From M3007 sp031425155 (GTDB lineage Bacteria; Bacteroidota; Bacteroidia; Chitinophagales; Saprospiraceae), in NCBI GenBank assembly GCA_031425155.1, contig JANPIV010000107.1:1-64000 (forward strand): a stretch of DNA of 64,000 bases, written 5' to 3'. How positions within the stretch are numbered: the first letter of the stretch is position 1; each line of letters opens with the position of its first letter. Under the pieces are notes generated by a model. That model was not told the DNA's origin, did not search any database, and worked only from the letters and a program-made list of their open reading frames with translations. Below are positions 24,230 through 32,518 of this stretch, one piece after another. The translations under genes and the position numbers were made by a program.

Positions 24230-27200
24230 TCAATCCACCATCACGTCAATCCGCAGCATCACCTGGTCCTCCATTTCTACTTGTTCGGCTTCCACGTGGT
24301 CGGACAAGCGCAGTTGGTTGGCGAGTACTTCTTCTTTGATATAATCGCCAAACTGCTCCACCGCTGTCAGGATGCTCGGGTGGCGTTCCACCGTCACGAT
24401 GATGCGGTCGGTCACATTGAAGCCCTTGTCTTTGCGGATATTCTGAATCCGGTTGACGAGGTCGCGCGCTATGCCTTCGGCCTGCAATTCATCGGTCAAA
24501 TGCACGTCGAGTGCCACGGTCAGGGCACCATCCGAAGCCGTTTTCCAGCCCGGCAAATCCTCCGTGGTGATGATGAGATCGTCGGGCGTGATCGTGTAGC
24601 GGTTGCCGTGGATAAGGATTTCCAGGCCGGAAGTTTCCAGCGTGTTGATGTCATCGTTGCTGAATCCGGCGATCAGTTCGGCAGCGGCCTTCATGTCTTT
24701 GCCGAGTTTTGCGCCCAGCGTTTTGAAGTTGGCTTTGGCTCCTTTTTTCAGCAAACCATCTGCATCGGTGATAAATTCGATGTTTTTGACGTTGATTTCA
24801 CTCAAAATCAGGTCTTGTACGCCTTCCACTTCTTTGATAAATGCCTCGTCCAACACCGGCAGCATGATTTTTTGCAAAGGCAAACGGACGCGCAGTTTTT
24901 CCTTTTTGCGGATGCTCAGCGCCAGCGAACAGATGCGCTGCGCATAGTCCATACGTTTCTCCAAGTCTTTGTCTATCAACGAAGTGCTTTCATTCGTCAA
25001 ATCAGTGAGATGGACGGAATCGTGGCGCAGCGGGGTATTTTTCGCTTTGGCCGCTTCCTTAATGGGCGCGGTCAGGTTGCGGTACATCCAGTCGGAAAAG
25101 AACGGCGCGACGGAGGCCATGAGTTGGTTAGTGACCATGAGGCACTCGAAGAGGGTTTGATAGGCAGCACTCTTATCTTCGTTCAATTCTCCTTTCCAGA
25201 AACGGCGGCGGCTCAGGCGCACGTACCAGTTGCTAAGGTGGGCGTCCACAAAATCCTCGATGGCGCGGCAGGCGCGGGTCACGTCGTAATTGTCCATCGC
25301 GGCGCGGTACTCGGCGACGAGGGAATAAAGTTTGGAAATGATCCAGCGGTCCAGTTCGGTGCGTTGTGCGTAGGGCAGTACATTCATTTCATCGTGCCGG
25401 AAGCCGTCGAGATTGGCGTAGAGCGCGAAGAAATTGTAGGTATTATATAGTGTCCCGAAGAGTTTGTTGCGCACTTCGATGATGCCGCCGGTGTCGAATT
25501 TCAGGTTGTCCCAGGGATTGGCATTGGCCATCATGTACCATCGCGTGGCATCGGCCCCAAACTCGGCGAGCGTGGCAAAAGGGTCCACGACATTGCCTTT
25601 CGACTTGGACATTTTCTCACCGTTTTTGTCCAAAACAAGGCCATTGGAAACCACGTTTTTGAAGGCCACGGAATCATAAACCATACCCGCGATGGCATGC
25701 AGTGTATAAAACCAGCCACGCGTTTGGTCCACGCCTTCGGCAATGAAATCGGCGGGATAGCTGACTTCAAACGGCGTTTTGAACGGTTTGTCGTCGCCAT
25801 TTTTCAGTTTTTCGTAGTCCAGTCCCCATTGGGCATAGGGCATGGAGCCGGAATCGAACCAGACGTCAATGAGGTCGAGTTCGCGGCGCATGGGTTTGCC
25901 GGAGGGGGAGACAAGGATTATTTCGTCAATGAAGGGACGGTGGAGGTCAAACCCCACCCCTAACCCCTCCCCCGATAGGGAGGGGGACTTCATTGTGGTG
26001 CTTTCTTTGGGGTCGGCTGTACCTTGGGGATTGCTCCACTCACGTTCATTTTCCTCAAGGTTCTCACTATTCCCAGCCAGAATTGAGTGCATATCCCCCT
26101 CCCTTTCGGGGGAGGGGTTAGGTGTGGGGTCTTTTTGTGCAAGCAATTCCGCCTTCCGCTTTTTAAGAATATCCCGCAGTCTATCAATGGTTTTATACCT
26201 ATTATTCAGCACCTCTTCATTCGTAAAACGCACCACTTCAAAACCAACGGCATGGAGCAATTCGGTGCGCATTTCGTCATATTCCGGCTGAAAATCGTGC
26301 ATCGTGCCGTCCACTTCCACCACTAATCTATATTCAAGGCTCACGAAATCGGCGATAAACTCTTCAATAGCGTGTTGGCGGCGGAATTTGACTTCGTCCA
26401 ATTGTTTGTCGCGCAGAATATCCCACATCGCTGCTTCACCCGATGTTTGGTTTTTCCGCATCCCTCGCGCAAAATCTTTCAATATTTTCCACCGCTCCGG
26501 CGAAGTCGTCTGGAACCACGTCCCATGAAATCCTTCCCTGTCTGTACGTTCACCTTCTCCAAGGTTCTCACTATCCCCAGCCAGAATTGAGCGCATATCC
26601 CCCTCCCCCGCAGGGGAGGGGTTAGGGGTGGGGTTGCGTTTCATCACCCCTGCCGCTATCGCCTTCTCCACCTCCTGATTCAACTCCGTCACCGAGCCCA
26701 CACAAATCTCTTCCTCCCTATCTTCCGTGCGCCAGATCGGCAACGGAATACCCCAATACCGGGAGCGCGACAGGTTCCAGTCCTGCAAATTATCGAGCCA
26801 TTTACCAAAGCGACCTTCGCCCGTGCTTTCGGGCTGCCAGTTGATGGTGCGGTTCAGTTCGGCGAGACGCTCTTTGGCGGCGGAAGCACGAACGAACCAC
26901 GAATCCAGCGGATAATACAGCACGGGCTTGTCCGTCCGCCAGCAATGCGGATAAGGGTGGACGTATTTCTGGACGTTGAAAGCGTAACCTTCGGTTTTTA
27001 GTTTGACGGCGATATCCACGTCAACGGATTGATAATCAGCCTCATCCTTATAGTCTTTGACGTAACGCCCCGCAAACTCGCCGACCTCATCGGTGAATTT
27101 GCCCTGCTTGTCCACCAAAGTCAGTGAGCCAATGCCGTGCAGCCGGGCGACACGCATATCATCCGCACCAAAAGAAGGAGCGGTGTGTACCACGCCGGTC

Positions 27201-28225
27201 CCGTCTTCGGTAGTCACAAAACCATCGGTGAGCACCACGAAAGCATCGCCATCGGTCGGCTGGACGTAGGGCATCAACTGCTCATAGCGCAGGCCGGATA
27301 GTTGCTGGCCGAGGAAGGGATCAGATTGCCAGCGCACTTCGGGCTGGTTTTTCCCATTGAACCACTTGCCCACCAAGGCTTCTGCCAGCACTACGCTCAC
27401 GTTTTCTTTGGTGTAAGGATTTTGGGTTTTAACCTTTACGTAGGAAATATTTGGTCCGACGGTCAAAGCGGTATTGGAAGGCAAAGTCCAGGGCGTGGTC
27501 GTCCAGGCGAGGATACGCAGGTCTTCGTCCGTATCGTCGTAGAGGAACTCGGAACGGGTATCGCGCTGCACCTTGAACATGGCTACGACGGTCGTATCGG
27601 TCACCTCTTTGTAGGTGCCGGGCATATTCAATTCGTGCGAACTAAGGCCCGTACCCGCCGCCGGGCTATACGGCTGAATGGTGAAGCCTTTGTACAAATA
27701 CGAGCGTCCATCGGGGGTGCGCTTGTTGTACAGGCGTTGCAGCATATACCACACCGTTTCGATGTAACTGTTCTCGAAAGTGATGTAGGGATGTTCCAGA
27801 TCGGCCCAATAACCCATGAGCCGGGTCTTTTCTTCCCACAGGTCTTTATAGCGCATTACGGTGCTGCGGCAGGCGGCGTTGTATTCTTCCACGGTCACCT
27901 TTTTGCCGATGTCCTCTTTGGTGATGCCCAGTTCTTTTTCCACCTGCAATTCGATGGGCAGACCGTGGGTATCCCAGCCACCTTTGCGCTCTACGCGGTG
28001 GCCTTTCAGCGTTTGGTAGCGACAAAAAAGGTCTTTTACCGTCCGCGCCATCACGTGGTGGATGCCGGGTTTGCCATTAGCCGAAGGCGGCCCTTCGTAA
28101 AATACAAAGGCATGGTCCGTCGAACGCTGCTCAACGGATTGTTCAAAAATCTTTTCGTCCTCCCAGAATTGCAGGATTTCGGCATCAATGGCGGGGAGAT
28201 TGAGTTGTTTGAATTCGCGGTACAC
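24230..28225 (-). CDS. ileS: Isoleucyl-tRNA synthetase with an inserted DUF559 endonuclease domain
   Basis: IleRS charges tRNA-Ile and edits misformed Val-tRNA. The 1331-residue product shows the class I HIGH-type motif GKPGIHHVMA (about 51-60), the editing domain and KMSKS (about 870). It is some 230 residues longer than usual (about 1100). The excess is one in-frame insert, about residues 529-760, between GVMKR and DLHRPFIDEI. It holds a DUF559 (Vsr-like) nuclease domain (residues about 575-690: GEAAMWDILRDKQLDEVKFR, then VVEVDGTMHD) between Pro-rich NPTPNPSPAGEG palindromes. The insert keeps frame, so a fused protein is likely, unless it is a sequence error. The start is GTG (28223-28225); an upstream stop precludes much extension. 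The gene follows a DUF1016 gene in one unit led by an Ile-rich leader peptide and attenuator. Confidence 0.93.
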   Translation of the reverse strand: MYREFKQLNLPAIDAEILQFWEDEKIFEQSVEQRSTDHAFVFYEGPPSANGKPGIHHVMARTVKDLFCRYQTLKGHRVERKGGWDTHGLPIELQVEKELGITKEDIGKKVTVEEYNAACRSTVMRYKDLWEEKTRLMGYWADLEHPYITFENSYIETVWYMLQRLYNKRTPDGRSYLYKGFTIQPYSPAAGTGLSSHELNMPGTYKEVTDTTVVAMFKVQRDTRSEFLYDDTDEDLRILAWTTTPWTLPSNTALTVGPNISYVKVKTQNPYTKENVSVVLAEALVGKWFNGKNQPEVRWQSDPFLGQQLSGLRYEQLMPYVQPTDGDAFVVLTDGFVTTEDGTGVVHTAPSFGADDMRVARLHGIGSLTLVDKQGKFTDEVGEFAGRYVKDYKDEADYQSVDVDIAVKLKTEGYAFNVQKYVHPYPHCWRTDKPVLYYPLDSWFVRASAAKERLAELNRTINWQPESTGEGRFGKWLDNLQDWNLSRSRYWGIPLPIWRTEDREEEICVGSVTELNQEVEKAIAAGVMKRNPTPNPSPAGEGDMRSILAGDSENLGEGERTDREGFHGTWFQTTSPERWKILKDFARGMRKNQTSGEAAMWDILRDKQLDEVKFRRQHAIEEFIADFVSLEYRLVVEVDGTMHDFQPEYDEMRTELLHAVGFEVVRFTNEEVLNNRYKTIDRLRDILKKRKAELLAQKDPTPNPSPEREGDMHSILAGNSENLEENEREWSNPQGTADPKESTTMKSPSLSGEGLGVGFDLHRPFIDEIILVSPSGKPMRRELDLIDVWFDSGSMPYAQWGLDYEKLKNGDDKPFKTPFEVSYPADFIAEGVDQTRGWFYTLHAIAGMVYDSVAFKNVVSNGLVLDKNGEKMSKSKGNVVDPFATLAEFGADATRWYMMANANPWDNLKFDTGGIIEVRNKLFGTLYNTYNFFALYANLDGFRHDEMNVLPYAQRTELDRWIISKLYSLVAEYRAAMDNYDVTRACRAIEDFVDAHLSNWYVRLSRRRFWKGELNEDKSAAYQTLFECLMVTNQLMASVAPFFSDWMYRNLTAPIKEAAKAKNTPLRHDSVHLTDLTNESTSLIDKDLEKRMDYAQRICSLALSIRKKEKLRVRLPLQKIMLPVLDEAFIKEVEGVQDLILSEINVKNIEFITDADGLLKKGAKANFKTLGAKLGKDMKAAAELIAGFSNDDINTLETSGLEILIHGNRYTITPDDLIITTEDLPGWKTASDGALTVALDVHLTDELQAEGIARDLVNRIQNIRKDKGFNVTDRIIVTVERHPSILTAVEQFGDYIKEEVLANQLRLSDHVEAEQVEMEDQVMLRIDVMVD
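25948..26636 (-). mobile_element. DUF559 cassette with terminal palindromic repeats inside ileS
   Basis: Two ~90-bp direct repeats (26042-26131 and 26547-26636, about 88% identical by eye) bracket 415 bp coding for the DUF559 domain. Each repeat has a palindromic half (CCCCACCCCTAACCCCTCCC, then GGGAGGGGGA). A third palindrome copy lies inverted at about 25948-25990. Translated they give NPTPNPSPAGEGD, DPTPNPSPEREGD and KSPSLSGEGLGVGF. The whole element fits in frame in ileS. The nuclease has the acidic and polar pattern E...KFRRQ..IADF..EVD of the Vsr/DUF559 fold. It is not an intein: no N-terminal Cys/Ser block or C-terminal His-Asn is visible. Confidence 0.75.
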
Positions 28226-28233
28226 CTTGTAGG

Positions 28234-28261
28234 GAATTATGAATTATGAATTATGAATTAT
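28234..28261. repeat. Four perfect GAATTAT heptamers
   Basis: GAATTAT is repeated four times without change, between the DUF1016 stop (28296) and the ileS start. It forms part of the leader of ileS. The copy number could vary by slippage and thus change the spacing in front of ileS. Confidence 0.8.
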
Positions 28262-28295
28262 TCGCGAGAAGCGGAACATTTAGCATTTCGCCGAA

Positions 28296-29318
28296 TTATT
28301 CTGAGAGTTCTTGTTCCAACTGTTCAATCGTAGGAAAAGCCGATTGAATATTATCGGGCAGATTTTGGGTAATTACCCACTGGCTTACGCCGATGGGCTT
28401 ATTGAGATCGCGTAAAGCATACTCGACTTCAATGCGCGTTTTGGACTTGCAAAGAATGATGCCAATGCTGGGATTGTCGCTTTCACTGCGTAGCAAATCA
28501 TCTACGGCGGAGAGGTAAAAATTCATCTTCCCGGCGTGTTCCGGGGCAAATTCTTCCATTTTAAGATCAATGGCGACAAAACACCGCAAGCGAATATGGT
28601 AGAAAAGCAGGTCGAGCGCGTAGGTTTTTTCGCCTATTTGCAAAGGGTATTGTCTTCCAATGAAGGCAAATCCAGCACCCAGTTCCAACAAAAATCGGGT
28701 AATATGGTCGGTCAATTGTTTTTCCATATCCAACTCGTGCATAGCCGGAGTCATCGCCAAAAAGTCGAATAAGTAAGGGTCTTTCAGGGTTTGCTGGGCC
28801 AGATCGGCTTGGGCTTGGGGAAGGGTTTGGGCAAAATTCGTAATGGCTTGGCCTTGCCGTTCGTGTAGCCGGGATTCGATTTGGACTCCCAAAACGGCTC
28901 TCGACCAATGGTTTTGGATAGTATTTATTAAATAAAACTGGGCAACTTCAAGCGACCCGGACTTCTTGATAATCAGTATATTATGCCCCCAAGGTATTTG
29001 TCGAACAAGTTGTTCAACAAATTCATCTGCGTTTTGGTAAAACCGAAAAAAGCGGCGCATGAAATATAGATTATCCCGCGAAAAGCCTGATAGATCAGGA
29101 AATTCCATTTTGAGGTCAAGAGAAAGATTTTCTATCACTCCTTCTCCCCAAGCGGTTTGTTCCGTTTTTTCGTCCATCATTTGCCCCAACTCCCAATACA
29201 ACTGAATCAACTGCGTATTCACTGACAATGCTGCCTTGATTTGGGCAGAGCGAATCCGGGACTTGAAGTTTTCAAGCCACGGACGATATTCAGCCATGAT
29301 TGCCGATTGTTGTTTCAT
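28296..29318 (-). CDS. DUF1016 / PDDEXK nuclease domain-containing protein (YhcG-like)
   Basis: A 340-residue protein of the YhcG/DUF1016 family of predicted PD-(D/E)xK nucleases. The N-terminal DUF1016_N part begins EYRPWLENFKSRIRSAQIKA and includes LIQLYWELGQMMDE; the C-terminal nuclease part has RQYPLQIGEKTYALDLLFYH, the D/E-x-K-like segment (FVAIDLKMEEFAPEHAGKM) and then a D/N-rich segment (RSESDNPSIGIILCKSKTRI). Such proteins are thought to be linked to Holliday-junction or foreign-DNA processing; the role is not settled. It starts 18 bp after the attenuator terminator and is followed by ileS after a 70-bp gap with the GAATTAT repeats, so it is read in the Ile-controlled transcript. Confidence 0.9.
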   Translation of the reverse strand: MKQQSAIMAEYRPWLENFKSRIRSAQIKAALSVNTQLIQLYWELGQMMDEKTEQTAWGEGVIENLSLDLKMEFPDLSGFSRDNLYFMRRFFRFYQNADEFVEQLVRQIPWGHNILIIKKSGSLEVAQFYLINTIQNHWSRAVLGVQIESRLHERQGQAITNFAQTLPQAQADLAQQTLKDPYLFDFLAMTPAMHELDMEKQLTDHITRFLLELGAGFAFIGRQYPLQIGEKTYALDLLFYHIRLRCFVAIDLKMEEFAPEHAGKMNFYLSAVDDLLRSESDNPSIGIILCKSKTRIEVEYALRDLNKPIGVSQWVITQNLPDNIQSAFPTIEQLEQELSE

Positions 29319-29336
29319 GCTAGTGCATTTTCAATC

Positions 29337-29373
29337 AAAAACCCCGCCCGGTGTAGCACACCAGCCGGGGTTT
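29337..29373 (-). terminator. Intrinsic terminator of the ileS attenuator
   Basis: On the - strand a 16-bp stem (29373-29358 with 29354-29339; one G-G mismatch, one G-T pair), 3-nt loop, is followed by TTTTT. It ends 18 bp before the DUF1016 ATG, and so would stop transcripts just ahead of the operon. The 5' arm includes GGTGTGC (29362-29356), complementary to GCACACC at the end of the leader-peptide ORF (29414-29408). Confidence 0.85.
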
Positions 29374-29404
29374 CTGTTTTCCCAAAAACAGCCACGCTCC
29401 GTGC

Positions 29405-29464
29405 TCAGGTGTGCGACCCGGGACGAATAATAATGCTGCTGGAAATTATCGGTAAAAAAATCAT
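29405..29464 (-). CDS. Isoleucine-rich leader peptide of the ileS attenuator
   Basis: A 19-codon ORF encodes MIFLPIISSSIIIRPGSHT and then TGA. Six residues are Ile (2, 6, 7, 11, 12, 13), including a run of three ATT codons. It begins about 13-20 nt below a perfect -7 element and ends just ahead of an alternative-pairing segment. GCACACC covers codons 17-19 up to the stop and can pair with GGTGTGC of the terminator; CCGGG of codons 15-16 can pair with CCGGG in the 3' arm (29351-29347). A ribosome that reaches the stop would cover GCACACC and let the terminator form; one stalled at the Ile run would leave it free to form the antiterminator. This is the standard logic of ribosome-mediated attenuation. 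Confidence 0.8.
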   Translation of the reverse strand: MIFLPIISSSIIIRPGSHT

Positions 29465-29483
29465 GTCGTTATTTGTAATGCGG

Positions 29484-29491
29484 CAAAGGTA
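29484..29491 (-). promoter_or_regulatory. -7 element (TACCTTTG) of the leader-DUF1016-ileS unit
   Basis: A perfect match to TAnnTTTG on the - strand, 20 nt before the leader ATG. A TTCG about 20 nt further upstream may serve as a weak -33. Transcription should begin about 29477, giving a leader RNA of about 140 nt. Confidence 0.7.
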
Positions 29492-29547
29492 AACAATTTT
29501 ATTTTTCATTTTGCGAAGCAGAAAATGCTGGCTTGATTAAAACAGGC

Positions 29548-30882
29548 TCATCGTGCGATCAACAACCGGCTGGTAGCCACACTACTGCCCATCTGTAGTT
29601 GCAAAAAGTATAACCCCGCCGCCAGCATTTTGGTTTCCAAAACCAGTGTTTGTTGGCCCGCTGCGAAAGACTGGCGCGGCAACTGCTTTACAATGCGGCC
29701 ATCCACGCTCGTCAATTGAAGCATAACGCCGCTATTTTCTGACAAGGTAAAATTCACCGTAGCGCGTTCAGAAGCGGGGTTCGGATAAATTTCCAGTTGC
29801 GCGGCATTGTTCATATCCACCACGCTTACTACCTCAATTAATCCCGAACGCGGCCCTTCCAGCACGCTGCGCATAATTTCGACCTGCCCTTTGGTAAACA
29901 TATTCATGCACGTCTCGCTGGAATAATCCATGTAATTTTCGATGAGGTCGGGCATATTTAAGCCATAAAAATCTTCTATGGTGTCGCAGGTATTGCGGGT
30001 AATATCGCAGTCAAAATTGGACTGCGCATTGGCGAAAGGCGTATCGTCCACGCCATCACTTTGAGCGCAGTCGTTGGGGCCAAGCAGGCCACCATCGCCC
30101 CAGATGTGGCGCAGCCCGAGGTAGTGACCCGTTTCATGGACGAGCGTTCGGCCACGCACCACGAGATCGTCGGTCCCGCCGGGCACTGCGATGGTGTTGG
30201 GATTGTTACTGCCAATCATCCGGTAGTCCACGACTACGCCATCTTCGTCGGCGTTTGGGGAGTTACTGCCCGCGGGCCAGTTCACCAGGTCAGCGGGAGG
30301 AAAAGCAAAACCGAGAATTTGGCCCAAAACAATCGGCCCGAAAGCAATCGGCTGGACTTTACAAATCCAGATATTAAGATAATGCTCATTGTCCCAGGCA
30401 GTGCTGCCGCCGTCGGCATCGTGTTTTACTTCGGTCAAAAGATTGGTTCCAAACAGATCAACGGCAAATTCCTGTTCGGTTTTTACCCGGACTATTTCAG
30501 CCAACTGAAATTGAATTTGAGCATTGCCGGCCACGGGCTGGAACACAGAACGCAGTTGCGCAGTATCGGCATTCAGCCGGTTGTAATCGGCGTTGAGAAT
30601 TTGAATTTGGTTCTCGATAATGCTGTCGGCCAGGTTTTCGGCCTCTTCTTTCCACACTACATGCACGACTACCTGAATGGTGTAGGGCGACCGCTGACTG
30701 ACGGATGTGTTTTGCCGGGCCGCCTCAAATGTGGCGTCGAAGTTTGCTTGCAGATCGGGATAGTGCGCCCGCAGGATGTCGGAAAAGAGGTCATTTCCGC
30801 AGACAATCGGACGAATCGAAGGGGTTTGGGCTGTGCTAATGAAGTGAAAAAGCAGAAAAAGGGGGAGGAAAAATAAACGCAT
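29548..30882 (-). CDS. M43-family (pappalysin-like) zinc metalloprotease with T9SS domain
   Basis: A 444-residue secreted protease. The signal peptide (MRLFFLPLFLLFHFISTAQ) is followed by a pro-region, and then the zinc-binding HETGHYLGLRHIWGD, matching HExxHxxGxxH with a following Gly-Asp. The downstream Met-turn region is NYMDYSSETCMNMFTKGQ, as in M43 cytophagalysin-type enzymes. The last ~80 residues (EIYPNPASERATVNFTLS to LLIAR) form a T9SS sorting domain. It is expected to be cell-surface or secreted. Its direction is away from the glycosyltransferase gene; its own stop lies 57 bp ahead of the ileS leader promoter, with no clear terminator between. Confidence 0.93.
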   Translation of the reverse strand: MRLFFLPLFLLFHFISTAQTPSIRPIVCGNDLFSDILRAHYPDLQANFDATFEAARQNTSVSQRSPYTIQVVVHVVWKEEAENLADSIIENQIQILNADYNRLNADTAQLRSVFQPVAGNAQIQFQLAEIVRVKTEQEFAVDLFGTNLLTEVKHDADGGSTAWDNEHYLNIWICKVQPIAFGPIVLGQILGFAFPPADLVNWPAGSNSPNADEDGVVVDYRMIGSNNPNTIAVPGGTDDLVVRGRTLVHETGHYLGLRHIWGDGGLLGPNDCAQSDGVDDTPFANAQSNFDCDITRNTCDTIEDFYGLNMPDLIENYMDYSSETCMNMFTKGQVEIMRSVLEGPRSGLIEVVSVVDMNNAAQLEIYPNPASERATVNFTLSENSGVMLQLTSVDGRIVKQLPRQSFAAGQQTLVLETKMLAAGLYFLQLQMGSSVATSRLLIAR

Positions 30883-30999
30883 TGGGAGATCGGTTTTTGA
30901 TTAATTAAATTGAAAAATGAAGGGCGAAAGATAGATGGATTTGGAAAAACCGGCCTCATTACATTACATAAACTTAATTTCATTGCTCGCTGGGACAGG

Positions 31000-31007
31000 T
31001 ACCTTTG
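31000..31007 (+). promoter_or_regulatory. -7 element (TACCTTTG) for the glycosyltransferase
   Basis: Perfect TAnnTTTG match, 37 nt before the ATG at 31044. No convincing -33 was found. Confidence 0.5.
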
Positions 31008-31043
31008 TTAAGTTTTTCGGAAACCCATTTCTTACCCATTTTT

Positions 31044-31787
31044 ATGGAAAATACCCGGCTTAGCATCGTTATTCCCACTAAAAACGAAGGCAAATACATT
31101 GACGAAACGCTGGCCCGGCTGGTCGGTTATGTAGAAAAATACAGCCTGGAAATCATTGTCTCCGATGCCCACAGCACGGATAACACGGTGGACATCGTGC
31201 GGCAGTACGAGGCCCAGACAGCGGGCAAAATCCGGCTGGTACAAAGTAGCGGGCCACAAAACATCGCTATCGGACGGAATTTTGGTGCGGCCCACGCCAC
31301 CGGCGATCTGCTTTTCCACACGGATGCCGATGTGCATATTCCCCAGCCGGATCGCTTTTTTCAAACGGTGCTGGCCAAATTTGAAAAATCCAATATCGTC
31401 GCTGCGACGGTGCCGATCTGGGTATATGCCGCCGAATCGAAAATCAATGATCGCCTGTACCATTTGTTGATGAACAGTACGATTCGGCTGTCTTTTACGG
31501 CTGGCGTGTATTTGGCCAAAGGCGAGTGCCAATTGATCCGCCAGGACATTTTTCAGAAAATTGGCGGCTACAACGAGCGGCTGGTGGCGGGCGAGGATTG
31601 CAACCTGTTTTACCGGCTGCACAAAGAGGGCCGCATCGCTTTTTTGCATCGCCTAAGTGTCCATCATTCGCCGCGTCGGTTCCGGGAATACGGCTATGCG
31701 CAGGTGAGCTGGATTTATTTGCGGGAAGGACTTTCGCTGCTGTTTCGGGGCAAATCTTATGCGGAAGAATGGACGCCCGTGCGCTAA
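31044..31787 (+). CDS. Glycosyltransferase family 2 protein
   Basis: A 247-residue GT-A fold enzyme. The donor-binding N-terminus SIVIPTKNEGKYIDETL and the SDAHSTDNT and TDADVHIP (DxD-type) motifs near residues 47 and 97 identify family 2. The C-terminal half has GEDCNLFYRLHKEGRI, the region around the catalytic-type ED of GT2 enzymes. The acceptor sugar or lipid is not known. The ATG at 31044 is preferred, because the ORF above it codes for translated promoter sequence. It is followed by a convergent transglutaminase-like gene 11 bp away. Confidence 0.92.
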   Translation: MENTRLSIVIPTKNEGKYIDETLARLVGYVEKYSLEIIVSDAHSTDNTVDIVRQYEAQTAGKIRLVQSSGPQNIAIGRNFGAAHATGDLLFHTDADVHIPQPDRFFQTVLAKFEKSNIVAATVPIWVYAAESKINDRLYHLLMNSTIRLSFTAGVYLAKGECQLIRQDIFQKIGGYNERLVAGEDCNLFYRLHKEGRIAFLHRLSVHHSPRRFREYGYAQVSWIYLREGLSLLFRGKSYAEEWTPVR

Positions 31788-31797
31788 CCGCCGGTTA

Positions 31798-32412
31798 TTA
31801 ACCACCCGATTCTTCCCGCCAAAATTCCTCGGCGGGGCGATGCGAATACAGCATTTGCGCAATCGGGGTCAGAAAATAATGCTCCTGATAGGTCTGCTGA
31901 AAACGGCCATTGCTGCACGTGCCGCTGGCCCAGGTCAGATCGAGCCAATACCAGCGACCGTCCAGCCGCACGGCATTCCAGGCATGACCCTCCCCTTCGG
32001 TATGACCGCCATACGCCTTGCCTTCCACTACACGGGCTTCTACTTCGGCCAAATCACACATGGTTTTGAACAGAAAAGCGTAACCACCGCACAGTGCCCG
32101 CCGGTTTTTGAGGACCAGGGCCAGTCGCAGTTGAATGTCGGTCATGCGGTCAGCATCGTCCAGCAGCGGGTCGCGGGAGTTCTGGAAATTGCAATCGTAG
32201 GCAATGTTGTCGGTGATCCAGGCGAATATGGCGCGCACCTTTTCGCGGTCGGTAGAATATGGTGCGGTGAGGCTATCGGTCAGTTGGATGAGGTCGAGTT
32301 TTCGCAGGCGGATAGCATGGGCACGGGCATCTATCTGGCCGTCGGAGGACTGGGCAGAGAGCGACGTTGCTACAACCAGAAGCGAAAAAAAGAAACAAAG
32401 AGAATTCTTCAT
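31798..32412 (-). CDS. Secreted transglutaminase-like protein
   Basis: A 204-residue exported protein with a signal peptide (MKNSLCFFFSLLVVATSLSA). Residues about 60-185 are a transglutaminase-like core. The Cys-His-Asp triad is visible as ALCGGYAFLF (about C108), GHAWNAVRLDGRWYWLDLTW (His about 143, Asp about 157). The segment KVRAIFAWITDNIAYDC precedes it, as in many bacterial transglutaminase-like proteases and peptidases. It may act on proteins or cell-wall peptides in the periplasm. The length is short but complete. Confidence 0.88.
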   Translation of the reverse strand: MKNSLCFFFSLLVVATSLSAQSSDGQIDARAHAIRLRKLDLIQLTDSLTAPYSTDREKVRAIFAWITDNIAYDCNFQNSRDPLLDDADRMTDIQLRLALVLKNRRALCGGYAFLFKTMCDLAEVEARVVEGKAYGGHTEGEGHAWNAVRLDGRWYWLDLTWASGTCSNGRFQQTYQEHYFLTPIAQMLYSHRPAEEFWREESGG

Positions 32413-32518
32413 GCCGACATGCAGTAATTAAGAGGACTGCATTGATTTACAGCCATTAACGCTGGCCGGAACCGGATGTTTTGAGCGTATTGTAAGGATT
32501 GCGTTTGAAATAAAATCC

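Noticed and set aside
24281..25450. 389-codon open frame on the + strand
   Set aside because: It is antisense to ileS; the translation is rich in Phe, His, Val and Gln in the way of a shadow frame.
25948..26636. Intein in ileS
   Set aside because: The insert lacks the intein splice blocks (Cys/Ser start, His-Asn end) and is not next to the nucleotide-binding loops where inteins usually sit.
29337..29491. T-box riboswitch for ileS
   Set aside because: No T-box-like AGGGTGG sequence or long stem I with specifier loop is seen in this short leader; a peptide attenuator explains it fully.
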